Source: Pseudomonas multiresinivorans (GTDB lineage: Bacteria; Pseudomonadota; Gammaproteobacteria; Pseudomonadales; Pseudomonadaceae). Taken from it: a stretch of DNA of 64,000 nucleotides. The stretch spans positions 3,906,001 to 3,970,000 of the forward strand of contig NZ_CP048833.1 of NCBI RefSeq assembly GCF_012971725.1. Direction: 5' to 3'. Every line of letters starts with the position of its first letter. The stretch's first letter is position 1. A program made the position numbers and the translations under genes. Positions 34,184 to 43,237 of the stretch are shown here, piece after piece. The notes under the pieces were generated by a model. It did not search any database. It was not told where the DNA came from and saw only the letters and a list, made by a program, of their open reading frames with translations.

Positions 34184-36595
34184 ATGCTCCTCCGCTCCCG
34201 CCTCCGCCCCCATTCCCTCGCCCTGGCCGTCAGCCTGGCCCTGACTGGCGGCGTCGTGCTGCCCACCCTGGCGGCCGAAGCCAGCAGCCAGCAGCGCCAG
34301 TACGACATCGCCCCCGGACCGCTGGGCGAGGTGCTGGCCCGCTTCGCCGCACAGGCCGGCGTGCCGCTGGCCTTCGAGGCGCAGGTGCTGAATCGCCAGC
34401 AAAGTGCTGGATTGAAAGGCAACTACGCGCCGGAGCAGGGACTTGAGCACCTGCTCGAAGGCAGCGGCTACCGCCTGGTGCGCAAGAGCAGCGGCTACGG
34501 CGTGGAAGCGGCGCCGGATGACAGTGGTGCCCTGGAGATGGACGCCACCACCGTCAGCGGCGCCGTACAGCAGCGCGGCGAGCTGCCGCCCGCCTATGCC
34601 GGCGGCCAGGTCGCCCGTGGCGCGCGGCTGGGCATGCTGGGTGACCAGGACATGCAGGACGTGCCCTTCAGCTTCGCCAGCTACACCGCCAGGACCATCC
34701 AGGACCAGCAGGCGCAGACCGTCGGTGACGTGCTGCTCAACGATGCCTCGGTGCGCCAGGGCAATGGCTACGGCAACTTCTCGCAGATCTTCGTCATCCG
34801 CGGCCTGCCGCTGAGCACCGACGACGTCTCGCTCAACGGCCTGTACGGCGTCACCCCGCGGCAGATCATCGGCACCGAATCGCTGGAGCGCGTCGAGCTG
34901 TTCAAGGGCCCGAACGCCTTCATCAACGGCGTGACACCCAGCGGCAGCGGCATCGGTGGTGCGGTCAACCTGCAGACCAAGCGCGCCGAAGACGTACCGA
35001 CCCGCAGCGTGACCCTGGGCTATGGCAGCGACAACCAGATCGGCGAGCACCTCGACCTCGGCCAGCGCTTCGGCGAGGACAACCGCTTCGGCGCGCGGGT
35101 CAACCTGGCCCAGCGCGAGGGCGAGACCGGCGTCGACGACGAGAACCAGCGCTACAAGCTGGCCACCGTCAACCTCGACTACCGCGGCGAGCGCCTGCGC
35201 CTGATGACCGACTTCGGCTACCAGAAGCAGCGCATCAACCAGGGCCGCCCGGTGGTCTACGTCGGCACCGGCGTCACCAGCATTCCCCACGCTCCGGACG
35301 CCGACCACAACTACGGCCAGTCCTGGAGCTATTCCCAGCTGGAAGACACCTTCGGCATGTTCCGCGCCGAGTACGACCTCAACGACAGCTGGACCGCCTA
35401 CCTCTCCGGCGGCGCCAAGCACACCCGCGAGAACGGCGCCTACTCGGCCCTGACGCTCAGCGACAACAGCGGCGCCGCAGGCGGCGGCATGATGGATGCC
35501 ACCCACGACGAGGACAACAAGAGCGCCATGGCCGGCCTCAACGGCCATTTCGCCACCGGTCCGGTCAGCCATCAGATGAACCTCAGCGTCGCCGGCATCT
35601 GGGCCGAGCAGCGCAGCGCCTACACCATGACCACCAAGCGCTACCCCACCGACATCTATAACCCGGTGCAGACGCCCAAGCCCGCGCCAACCCTCACCGG
35701 CGGCGACTACAGCGACCCCGGCATCGTCGGCAAGACACTGAACAAGAGCCTGGCTGCCGCCGATACCCTGGGCTTCCTCGACGACCGCGTGCTGCTGACC
35801 GTCGGCGTGCGCCGCCAGAGCATCGGCACCGACGGCTGGAACTACGTCGGCAAGCGCACCGCCACCTACGACGAATCCATCACCACGCCGGTCTACGGCC
35901 TGGTGGTGAAGCCCACCGAGTACCTGTCGCTCTACGCCAACCGCATCGAAGGCCTGGCCGCCGGCCCGACCGCGCCCAGCAGCGCGGCGAACTTCGGCGA
36001 AGTCTTCGCGCCGAACCGCTCCAAGCAGGTGGAAGTGGGCGCCAAGCTGGACTTCGGCAGCTACGGCGGCAACCTGGCCTTCTACCGCATCGAGCAGCCC
36101 TTCAGCACCACCGACCCGGACTCGAAAATCTTCAGCGTCGACGGCGAGCAGGAGAACCGCGGCATCGAGCTGAACCTGTTCGGCGAGCCGGTGGACGGCC
36201 TGCGCCTGCTGGCCGGCGGCACCTGGATCGACACCGAGCTGAAGAACACCGCTGGCGGCAAGACCGACGGCAACCGCGCCGTGGGCGTGCCGACCTTCCA
36301 GTACAACCTGGGCGCCGACTGGGATGTTCCGGGCATCCAGGGCGCCGCCATCAACGGCCGCGTGCTGCGTACCGGCGGCCAGTACCTGGACGCGGCCAAC
36401 GACCTGAGCATCCCGGCCTGGACCCGCTTCGACCTCGGCGCCCGCTACGCCTTCAAGGTGGACGAGCGCGACGTGACCCTGCGCGCCAACCTGGAGAACG
36501 TCGCCAACAAGTCGTACTGGGCCTCCACCATCGGCGGCTACCTGACCCAGGGCGACCCGCGCACCCTGAAGCTGTCGATGACCCTGGACTTCTGA
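34184..36595 (+). CDS. TonB-dependent siderophore receptor with signalling (STN) domain
   Basis: An 803-residue outer membrane transporter. A signal peptide (1-30) is followed by the STN domain (about 38-105, RQYDIAPGPLGEVLARFAAQAG), which passes a signal to FecR. The plug domain has FSFASYTARTIQDQ and IRGLPLSTDDVSLNG (about 160-225) and ends near VNLQTKR. A 22-strand barrel follows with the final TLDF ending in phenylalanine. It forms a full cell-surface signalling set with the upstream sigma and FecR genes. The ligand (a ferric siderophore) cannot be told. The ATG at 34184 has AGGA about nine bases upstream. Confidence 0.92.
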   Translation: MLLRSRLRPHSLALAVSLALTGGVVLPTLAAEASSQQRQYDIAPGPLGEVLARFAAQAGVPLAFEAQVLNRQQSAGLKGNYAPEQGLEHLLEGSGYRLVRKSSGYGVEAAPDDSGALEMDATTVSGAVQQRGELPPAYAGGQVARGARLGMLGDQDMQDVPFSFASYTARTIQDQQAQTVGDVLLNDASVRQGNGYGNFSQIFVIRGLPLSTDDVSLNGLYGVTPRQIIGTESLERVELFKGPNAFINGVTPSGSGIGGAVNLQTKRAEDVPTRSVTLGYGSDNQIGEHLDLGQRFGEDNRFGARVNLAQREGETGVDDENQRYKLATVNLDYRGERLRLMTDFGYQKQRINQGRPVVYVGTGVTSIPHAPDADHNYGQSWSYSQLEDTFGMFRAEYDLNDSWTAYLSGGAKHTRENGAYSALTLSDNSGAAGGGMMDATHDEDNKSAMAGLNGHFATGPVSHQMNLSVAGIWAEQRSAYTMTTKRYPTDIYNPVQTPKPAPTLTGGDYSDPGIVGKTLNKSLAAADTLGFLDDRVLLTVGVRRQSIGTDGWNYVGKRTATYDESITTPVYGLVVKPTEYLSLYANRIEGLAAGPTAPSSAANFGEVFAPNRSKQVEVGAKLDFGSYGGNLAFYRIEQPFSTTDPDSKIFSVDGEQENRGIELNLFGEPVDGLRLLAGGTWIDTELKNTAGGKTDGNRAVGVPTFQYNLGADWDVPGIQGAAINGRVLRTGGQYLDAANDLSIPAWTRFDLGARYAFKVDERDVTLRANLENVANKSYWASTIGGYLTQGDPRTLKLSMTLDF

Positions 36596-36814
36596 TTTCC
36601 CCTTCGCGACAGGGACGTCGCCCCTCTTGCACCGATGGCGCCGGCCTTCCTGCCGGCTCGCCGTCGGACGGCAAAACGCCGATCAGCCTTTGAGAATCAG
36701 CGGGTTGCACGGATTCTGGGGTTGCCGCGGAGCCGTCTGTCCGCCTCGTTACTGGATTGAAACACCCATTCGGGTCCATGCTTGATGCTCGCCCATTTGC
36801 CGGAGATCGCCCCC

Positions 36815-37474
36815 ATGAGCGATGCCATTACCGTTGATTTCGTCTCCGACGTGGTCTGCCCCTGGTGTGCCATCGGCCTCAACGGCCTGCTCGAAGCCAT
36901 GCGCCGGGTGGACGGCGAGCTGACCGTCGACCTGCGCATCAAACCCTTCGAGCTCAACGCCGATATGCCCGCCGAAGGGGAAGACCTGGTTGAGCACCTG
37001 CAGCGCAAGTACGGCAGCAGCGCCGAGGACATTGCCCGTAACCAGGAACACCTGCGCTCCATGGGCGAGGAAGTCGGTGTGCACTTCGACCTGAAGAAGC
37101 GCGACCGCATCTACAACACCTTCGATGCCCATCGCCTGCTGCACTGGGCGGCGGAATCGCACCGTGACGTGGCGTTGAAACAGGCGCTGCTGCATGCCTA
37201 TTTCGGCGAGGGCCGCGACCCGAGCGACCCGGAAGTGCTGCTGGAAGTGGCCGTCAGTGTCGGCCTGGACGCCGTGCGCGCGCGGGAAATCCTCGACAGC
37301 GACGCCTACGCCGACGAGGTGGTGGCGGAGGAAGACTTCTACACCAGCCACGGCATCCGCGCGGTGCCGGCGGTGATACTCAACGGCCGCCAGTTGATCT
37401 CCGGGGCGCAGAGCACCGACTACTACGAGCAGGCGCTGCGCCAGGTGGCGCGGAACGCACCGTTGCCGGAGTGA
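36815..37474 (+). CDS. DsbA/FrnE-like thiol oxidoreductase
   Basis: A 219-residue thioredoxin-fold protein without a signal peptide, so cytoplasmic. The active site CPWC is at residues 14-17 (DVVCPWCAIG), the cis-proline loop is VPAVILNG near residue 188, and a helical insertion lies between. This matches the FrnE / 2-hydroxychromene isomerase-like DsbA group linked to polyketide or oxidative-stress functions. CGGAG upstream fits the ATG at 36815. The last 16 codons are duplicated 244 bases downstream (see 37666-37718). Confidence 0.88.
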   Translation: MSDAITVDFVSDVVCPWCAIGLNGLLEAMRRVDGELTVDLRIKPFELNADMPAEGEDLVEHLQRKYGSSAEDIARNQEHLRSMGEEVGVHFDLKKRDRIYNTFDAHRLLHWAAESHRDVALKQALLHAYFGEGRDPSDPEVLLEVAVSVGLDAVRAREILDSDAYADEVVAEEDFYTSHGIRAVPAVILNGRQLISGAQSTDYYEQALRQVARNAPLPE

Positions 37475-37909
37475 CCCGGCCTTTCGTAGGACCGAGGGGG
37501 ACGCCTAGTCCTTGCTCGCGAACCCGCCTGACGATGGCGCCGCCGGGAAAACCGCTTCGCGAGCAAGCTCGCTCCTACAAACAGACGTAGGGCGCATAAC
37601 CTGGAACAGGTTATCCGCCGACCCATTCGCGGCGGATAACGCTGGCGCGGTATGCGCCCTACGGAACTACGAGCAGGCGCTGCGCCAGGTGGCGCGCAAT
37701 GCGCCGTTGCCGGAGTGACCCGGCCTTTCGTAGGACCGAGGGGGACGCCTAGTCCTTGCTCGCAAACCCGCCTGACGCTGACGCCGCCGGGAAAACCGCT
37801 TCGCGAGCAAGCTCGCTCCTACAAACAGACGTAGGGCGCATAACCTGGAACAGGTTATCCGCCGGCCCTTTCGCGGCGGATAACGCTGGCGCGTTATGCG
37901 CCCTACGGA
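37422..37909. repeat. Tandem duplication, two 244-bp units, carrying gene end plus REPs
   Basis: Bases 37422-37665 and 37666-37909 are two near-identical units in the same direction. Each holds the last codons of the DsbA-like gene, a long-loop REP (37487-37523; 37731-37767), an inverted standard REP, and a GTAGGGCGCATAACCTGGAACAGG palindrome with its partner. Only a handful of base differences are seen by eye (for example GGAACGCACC versus GCAATGCGCC), so the duplication is recent. Confidence 0.93.
37666..37718 (+). pseudogene. Duplicated 3' end of the DsbA-like gene
   Basis: The second unit encodes YEQALRQVARNAPLPE and a stop, the same C-terminus as the gene ending at 37474. It has no start or body of its own and is a by-product of the 244-bp duplication. 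Confidence 0.9.
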
Positions 37910-37927
37910 ACTGCGCTACGCCCAAAG

Positions 37928-37955
37928 AAAAACGGCGCCCGAAGGCGCCGTTTTT
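37928..37955. terminator. Bidirectional intrinsic terminator by rraB
   Basis: AAAAACGGCGCC (37928-37939) and GGCGCCGTTTTT (37944-37955) pair over a CGAA loop. It lies 17 bases after the rraB stop on the minus strand and would also stop transcripts from the left. Confidence 0.9.
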
Positions 37956-37972
37956 CATGAGGCATCAGCCGA

Positions 37973-38308
37973 TCAGAGCGCCGACCAGCCGTCCATCTGA
38001 CCACCCAGGTCGGCGGAGTGCTCGGACAGCAGCGCCGCGTAGCCGCTGATGTGCTCGTGGGAGAGCTCCATCACCGGGTAGGCGAGGACCTGCCAGGGCA
38101 GCTTGTCGTTGCCGTCGTACTCGGAGTACGCCACCTTCTGCCCGTTCTGCAGCAGCATGATGGCGAAGTCCAGGGCGGACTGCTCGTCCGGGAAGATCAC
38201 CGCGAACTCCACCTCATGCTCGAGGGAGAGGTCTTCGCCGTCTTCCTGCAGGGCCCACAGGGCATCGCCGATTTCGTCTTCCGGGAAAAGCTGCTTGTCG
38301 CGGCTCAT
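37973..38308 (-). CDS. rraB: RraB-family regulator of ribonuclease E
   Basis: A 111-residue acidic protein. The sequence EDEIGDALWALQEDGEDLSLEHEVEFAVIF-type N-terminal region and FPDEQSALDFAIMLLQNG-type middle are the RraB (DUF1260) pattern. RraB binds RNase E and alters its cleavage of certain mRNAs. GGAG seven bases before the ATG fixes the start at 38308. It is a single gene ended by the terminator at 37928-37955. Function is transferred from the E. coli family. Confidence 0.82.
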   Translation of the reverse strand: MSRDKQLFPEDEIGDALWALQEDGEDLSLEHEVEFAVIFPDEQSALDFAIMLLQNGQKVAYSEYDGNDKLPWQVLAYPVMELSHEHISGYAALLSEHSADLGGQMDGWSAL

Positions 38309-38514
38309 GTCACTGCTCCAATTCGATTTACAAAATGCCCGTTCTGGGCACGCCCGCGCAGGATACCTGTCCTGCATGACAGATGCCGGAAAATCTCGCC
38401 GGCACCATCGCCTTTGGTGATGTTCACCATCACGGTGTTTCACTTCCGCCCTTGCCCGCCCGGCGCGACGATGCCTCCATCGGGCCTGCGCCCTCCCACA
38501 CCGAGCCTGCGACC

Positions 38515-38712
38515 ATGCACAGCACCGAGGCGGCATACCGCATCACCTACATCACTCTGGACGAAGTGCAGTTGCACTTCGAGACCCAGATCGCCGTGCC
38601 CGACGAGGAAGGCGGCCTGGCCCTGCACAACGCCGCCACCCTGCCCGAAGAACGCCGAGTGCTGCGCGAGCTGATCTGCGAAGGGCACGAAGAGCAGGCC
38701 CTGGTCGCCTGA
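38515..38712 (+). CDS. Hypothetical small protein, 65 aa
   Basis: A 65-residue acidic frame (MHSTEAAYRITYITLDEV at the start, EERRVLRELICEGHEEQALVA at the end) that stops 28 bases before a good terminator. There is only a weak GAG ribosome site. Codon use has strong G/C at third positions like the neighbours. No family recognised. A longer start at 38383 is possible but lies across a region with no coding look. Confidence 0.5.
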   Translation: MHSTEAAYRITYITLDEVQLHFETQIAVPDEEGGLALHNAATLPEERRVLRELICEGHEEQALVA

Positions 38713-38740
38713 TCTCGGGAAAGTTTAGACCCTGCCAAGC

Positions 38741-38766
38741 AAATGCCCCGCTCGTGCGGGGCATTT
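38741..38766. terminator. Intrinsic terminator, shared
   Basis: AAATGCCCCGC (38741-38751) and GCGGGGCATTT (38756-38766) pair over TCGT. It lies between the 65-aa gene and the converging oxidoreductase operon and can end both. Confidence 0.85.
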
Positions 38767-38783
38767 GTGTTACCAGCCGGGCA

Positions 38784-41027
38784 TCACGCCTGCAGCTGAT
38801 TGCCGATCGGCAGGTTGCGGATGCGCTTGCCGGTCGCCGCAAACAGCGCGTTGGCCAGTGCCGGCGCCAGCGGCGGAACCCCCGGTTCGCCAACACCGGT
38901 TGGCGGCTCGGCCGATGGCACGATGTGCACCTCCACCACCGGCATCTCGTTGATCCGCAATACCTGGAAGTCGTGGAAGTTGGACTGGTCGACCTTGCCG
39001 TCGGTCAGGGTGATCGCGCTGTGCATCGCCGCCGACAGCGCGAAGCCGATGCCGCCTTCCATCTGCGCCTTGATCACGTCCGGGTTGATCGCCAGGCCGC
39101 AATCCACCGCGCAGACCACGCGGTCCACCTTGAAGCTCTTGTCCGCCTTGTAGGTCACCTCCACTACCTGGGCGACAAAGCTGCCGAACGACTCGTGCAC
39201 GGCAATACCCCGGCCGCGCTGCTCGCCTTCCTTGCCCTTCTCCAGCGGCGCCAGCCAGTTGGCGCGCTGCGCCACCAGCTCCAGCGCACCGCGATGACGC
39301 GGGTGTTCCGCCAGCAATTTGCGGCGGAACTCGTACGGGTCCTGCTTGGCAGCGATGGCCGCTTCGTCGATCAGCGTCTCGGTGGAGAATGCCGTGTGGG
39401 TATGGCCCACCGAGCGCCACCACTGGGTCGGTACCGTGACGTTTTCCGCCAGCGCCTGCTCGACGCGCAGGTTCGGCACGGCGTAAGGCAGGTCGGCGGC
39501 GCCTTCCACGGCAATCTTGTCGACGCCATCCTTGACCATGAACTTCTCGAACGGCGTGCCGACGATGAAGGATTGCCCCACCAGCCGCTGCTCCCAGCCC
39601 ACCAGGTTGCCCTGGGCATCCACCGCCAGTCGCGCGCGGTGCAGGAAGGCCGGACGGTAATAGCCGGCGCGGGTGTCGTCCTCGCGGGTCCAGACCATCT
39701 TGATCGGCACCTTCACGCCCTGCTCGCGGGCGGCCTTGGCGATGGCGACCGCCTCCAGCACGTAGTCCGAGTGCGGGTTGGCGCGACGGCCGAAGCTGCC
39801 GCCGGCATACAGTTGCGTGATGGTCACCTGCTCGGGCTGCATGCCCAGTAGCTGTGCCACCGACATCTGGTCCCCGGTCTGCCACTGCTCGCCGTTCCAG
39901 ATCTGGCAGCCGTCCTCCTTGAGGAATACCACGCAGTTGAGCGGCTCCATGGCGGCGTGGGCCAGATAGGGGAACTGGTATTCGGCTTCGATCAGGTGCG
40001 CCGGCTTTTCCAGCACCTTGGCGACATCGCCGTCGTTGCGCGCCACCAGGCCCGGCTTGCTGGCCATGTCGCGGTACTGGGCGAAGATTTCCTTGCTGCC
40101 CATCTTGAAGGCCTTGCTTTCGTCCCATTCGACCTGCAATGCATCGCGGCCCTGGCGGGCCGCCCAGGTGTTCTTCGCCAGCACGGCAACGCCAGCGAAA
40201 CGGCGCTCGCTCCCCGGAAACTGCACCACGTCGACCACGCCGGGCACGGCTTTCGCCTTGCTCGCATCGACCTTGGCCGGCAAACCGCCGAAGCGCGGCG
40301 GGTGGGCGACCACGGCCACCAGCATGTCCGGCAGGTGTACGTCCTGGGTGAACTGCGCGGTACCGTCGGTCTTGGACGGGCTGTCCTTGCGCGGCAGCTG
40401 TACCTGGCCGATCAGCTTGAAGTCCTTCGGGTCCTTGAGCTTCACGTCCGCTGGCACCGGCTGTTTCGCCGCCGCCTCCGCCAGTTCGCCGAAGCCGGCC
40501 TTGCGTCCGGAAGCAGCGTGGCTGACGACGCCGCCCTGCACCTCGATCTGCTCCGCAGGCACCCTCCACTGTTCCGCCGCCGCGCCCACCAGCATGGCGC
40601 GGGCGCTGGCTCCGGCCTTGCGCATCTGTTCGAAGGAGTTGGCCATGGCGTTGCTGCCGCCAGTGCCCTGCAGGTTGCCGAAGGCCAGGTTGGCGTAGCG
40701 CTTGGCGTCCGCCGGCGCGCCTTCGACCTGCACGTGGCTCCAGTCGGCATCCAGCTCCTCCGCCACCAGGGTGGCGAGGCCGGTGTAACTGCCCTGGCCC
40801 ATTTCCACGTGCTTGGCGATCACGGTGACGGTGCCATCAGGGGCGATTCGCACGAAGGCATTCGGTTCGAAGTCGCTGGCCGCCTGGGCATCGCCCGGCT
40901 TGCCCAGCAGCGGTGCGAAGTAGATGCCCAGGGCCAGGCCGCCGGCGCCGCGCAGGAAGCTGCGGCGACTGACGTTGAGGATGCTGCCGGCCTCGGCCGG
41001 CAGTTGGTCGATACGGGGTTCGAGCAT
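38784..41027 (-). CDS. Molybdenum hydroxylase large subunit (isoquinoline 1-oxidoreductase beta type)
   Basis: A 747-residue member of the xanthine oxidase family, IorB group. The N-terminus has a Tat signal SRRSFLRGAGG (20-30) followed by a hydrophobic stretch, so the protein is exported folded. Molybdopterin-binding segments include EMGQGSYTGLATLVAEELD (about 80-98), GGSFGRRANPHSDY (about 400), WWRSVGHTHTAFSTE (about 545) and the C-terminal GVGEPGVPPLAPALANA with the conserved glutamate. It pairs with the 2Fe-2S subunit 11 bases upstream. Substrate is unknown; family members hydroxylate N-heterocycles or oxidise aldehydes. No cytochrome c partner gene lies next to it. Confidence 0.88.
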   Translation of the reverse strand: MLEPRIDQLPAEAGSILNVSRRSFLRGAGGLALGIYFAPLLGKPGDAQAASDFEPNAFVRIAPDGTVTVIAKHVEMGQGSYTGLATLVAEELDADWSHVQVEGAPADAKRYANLAFGNLQGTGGSNAMANSFEQMRKAGASARAMLVGAAAEQWRVPAEQIEVQGGVVSHAASGRKAGFGELAEAAAKQPVPADVKLKDPKDFKLIGQVQLPRKDSPSKTDGTAQFTQDVHLPDMLVAVVAHPPRFGGLPAKVDASKAKAVPGVVDVVQFPGSERRFAGVAVLAKNTWAARQGRDALQVEWDESKAFKMGSKEIFAQYRDMASKPGLVARNDGDVAKVLEKPAHLIEAEYQFPYLAHAAMEPLNCVVFLKEDGCQIWNGEQWQTGDQMSVAQLLGMQPEQVTITQLYAGGSFGRRANPHSDYVLEAVAIAKAAREQGVKVPIKMVWTREDDTRAGYYRPAFLHRARLAVDAQGNLVGWEQRLVGQSFIVGTPFEKFMVKDGVDKIAVEGAADLPYAVPNLRVEQALAENVTVPTQWWRSVGHTHTAFSTETLIDEAAIAAKQDPYEFRRKLLAEHPRHRGALELVAQRANWLAPLEKGKEGEQRGRGIAVHESFGSFVAQVVEVTYKADKSFKVDRVVCAVDCGLAINPDVIKAQMEGGIGFALSAAMHSAITLTDGKVDQSNFHDFQVLRINEMPVVEVHIVPSAEPPTGVGEPGVPPLAPALANALFAATGKRIRNLPIGNQLQA

Positions 41028-41038
41028 GGTGTCGGTCC

Positions 41039-41497
<459 letters not shown>

Positions 41498-41700
41498 CAG
41501 GGGGTTCACCTCTTCTGCGGGTGATGGAATGGGGCGAAGCACAACCGCTTCGTCACGCAATGGATTCAGCCTAGGCGCAAGCGCCGGCCTGCGCCGCGAC
41601 GATACGCCAGGAAGGCGCCGAGCGGTTTGCCTGGTTCTCTTGAGGCTTGCCTGATACTGCGCAGGGTGTGACCGGATGTGAGCGGTGCTGGCGGTGAGCG

Positions 41701-41830
41701 ATCGCGGACGGAGTCCGCTCCTACTCTCCCGGAGCGCACCATAACGCTTCCGTAGGAGCGGACTCCGTCCGCGATCGGCTTCAGGCCGCACCGCACTGAC
41801 ATAAGGGTTCGCGAGCAAGCTCGCTCCTAC
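41701..41830. repeat. Three REP copies of two types
   Basis: An inverted ATCGCGGACGGAGTCCGCTC-CTAC copy at 41701-41724, its direct partner at 41752-41775, and an inverted GCTTGCTCGCGAAC-type copy at 41807-41830. The 407-base gap between 41498 and 41904 holds these, a terminator and an unassigned promoter region for the molybdenum hydroxylase. Confidence 0.88.
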
Positions 41831-41860
41831 AGGGACAACGGAGAATCACGCGCGCACAAA

Positions 41861-41884
41861 AAAGCCACTCCGAAGAGTGGCTTT
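41861..41884 (-). terminator. Intrinsic terminator of mexS
   Basis: AAAGCCACTC (41861-41870) and GAGTGGCTTT (41875-41884) pair over CGAA; on the minus strand the stem is followed by TTTTTT. It ends the gene at 41905-42924. Confidence 0.88.
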
Positions 41885-41904
41885 CTCGCCTCACGGATGC
41901 CGAA

Positions 41905-42924
41905 TCACTCCGGCATCCTGATCACCACACGGCCGCCGCCCGGGCAGGTTTCCATGTAGGTGTTGGCGTCCAGATACTGGGCGAAATCGAACACCCGGTC
42001 GATGCTCGGCTTGAGCAACTGGTCGGCGGTCATCTGGTTGATCGCGGTCAGCGCCCGTTGCACGGCTTCGTCGTTGCGGGTCAAGCCGATCTCCGGTTGC
42101 CCGGTGAAGTCCAGCACGCAGTGACGGAAGAACTGCAGGTGCTTCTTGAAGGCCGCACAGGCCGGGAAGGCTGCGTCGTTGCCGCCATTGATGCCGTACA
42201 GGATCAGCTTGCCGCGCGGAGCCGCCACATCGCCCAGCAGCTTCATCTGCGGGCCGGCGCACTGGTCGAGGACGATCTCGACGCCTTCACCCTTGGTGAA
42301 GCGCTCGACTTCCAGGACCAGGTCCTGTTCCTCGGTATAGATGACCTTGTCCGCCCCCAGGCCCTTGAGGAACTCGCGGGTTTCCTCATGGCTGGTGGTG
42401 GCGATCACCTGGGCGCCCAGTGCCTTGGCGAGCTGCACCGCCTGCGGAGCCAGGCAATGGCCGGCCTCGGTGATCAGCACGCGCTGGCCGGGCTTGATCT
42501 GGGCAAGCTCCACCAGGGCGAAATAGGAGTACATCAGGCCGGTGTAGTGCACCGCCGCCTCGACCGGGGTCAGGACATCCGGATAGCGGGTCAGCGAAGT
42601 GCGCGGCAGGATGACGTGGTCACCCCAGGCCGGATACAGGTTCGGCGAGTTCGCCGGGAAGCTGGCCACCGCCACGCCGGGCTCGAGGTCTTCCACGCCC
42701 TCGCCCACGGCTTCGACGATGCCGGAAAGTTCATAGCCGATGCCCGCCGGTAACTTGGCCTGATCAGGGGCGAGGTTCTGCCGCCAGAGCACGTCGCGCC
42801 AACTGACGCCCAGTGCCTGGGTACGGATCAGTACTTCACCCGGCCCCGGTTGCGGGGTCGGCATTTCCTCGATCTTCAGGACCGAGGCGTCACCGAACTG
42901 GTGGAAACGGATCATGCGGGACAT
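41905..42924 (-). CDS. mexS: MexS, MDR-family oxidoreductase controlling MexT
   Basis: A 339-residue zinc-independent MDR/quinone-oxidoreductase-like enzyme. It starts MSRMIRFHQFGDASVLKIEE, has the GroES-like fold with GIGYELSGIVEAVGEGV (about 70-86) and the NADPH Rossmann motif in VLITEAGHCLAPQAVQLAKALGA (about 150-172). Sequence and divergent position next to mexT match P. aeruginosa mexS, whose loss raises MexEF-OprN levels, probably by letting a reactive MexT-activating metabolite build up. ATG at 42924 has GAGG upstream. A candidate MexT box lies about 78 bases ahead. Confidence 0.92.
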   Translation of the reverse strand: MSRMIRFHQFGDASVLKIEEMPTPQPGPGEVLIRTQALGVSWRDVLWRQNLAPDQAKLPAGIGYELSGIVEAVGEGVEDLEPGVAVASFPANSPNLYPAWGDHVILPRTSLTRYPDVLTPVEAAVHYTGLMYSYFALVELAQIKPGQRVLITEAGHCLAPQAVQLAKALGAQVIATTSHEETREFLKGLGADKVIYTEEQDLVLEVERFTKGEGVEIVLDQCAGPQMKLLGDVAAPRGKLILYGINGGNDAAFPACAAFKKHLQFFRHCVLDFTGQPEIGLTRNDEAVQRALTAINQMTADQLLKPSIDRVFDFAQYLDANTYMETCPGGGRVVIRMPE

Positions 42925-43001
42925 CACATACCTCGCCTTAGTAGTGCTCATAGCCACGGACTCTATCCGGGCTTTCCGGGTGACGCCACCGTTCGCCATT
43001 G

Positions 43002-43025
43002 ATAATGGACATAAACGGCGATGAT
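43002..43025 (-). promoter_or_regulatory. Candidate MexT box in the mexS promoter region
   Basis: On the minus strand ATCA, five bases, GTTTAT, four bases, ATTAT matches 12 of the 15 fixed positions of the published pattern ATCA-N5-GTCGAT-N4-ACYAT as I recall it. It lies 78 bases before the mexS start, the expected place, since mexS is itself activated by MexT. The rest of the 313-base gap has an AT-rich stretch (43143-43190) in front of mexT. Confidence 0.6.
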
Positions 43026-43237
43026 TCGGCACGCGGTGAAATGCTTGTCCGGCGCGGCCCGGAGGCTCTGCGGCGGGTCTGCGCGACTGAGCGTGGACGT
43101 CAGCACCTTACAGATTCTGACCACGCATCCGGGACGGGATTCTCTTTAAAAAAGTAGAAATTGATCAAGGACTTATCTGACAGACTTGACTCAGGGCACG
43201 GTCGGCCTCACTTTTCCCCCATCGCCAGGGAGTCCCC

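Noticed and set aside
36640..36672. Terminator after the TonB receptor (GCCGGCCTTCCTGCCGGC)
   Set aside because: The hairpin is good but no run of T follows it on either strand, so it is not called as an intrinsic terminator.
37512..38049. Small frames in the duplicated REP region
   Set aside because: They are made of palindromic repeats and appear twice because of the 244-bp duplication; their amino acid content is that of translated REPs.
42058..42753. Long frame antisense to mexS
   Set aside because: In GC-rich DNA the strand opposite a real gene often stays open; mexS matches a known family and this frame does not. The same holds for long frames opposite dnaE2, fusA2, mexF and the receptor gene.
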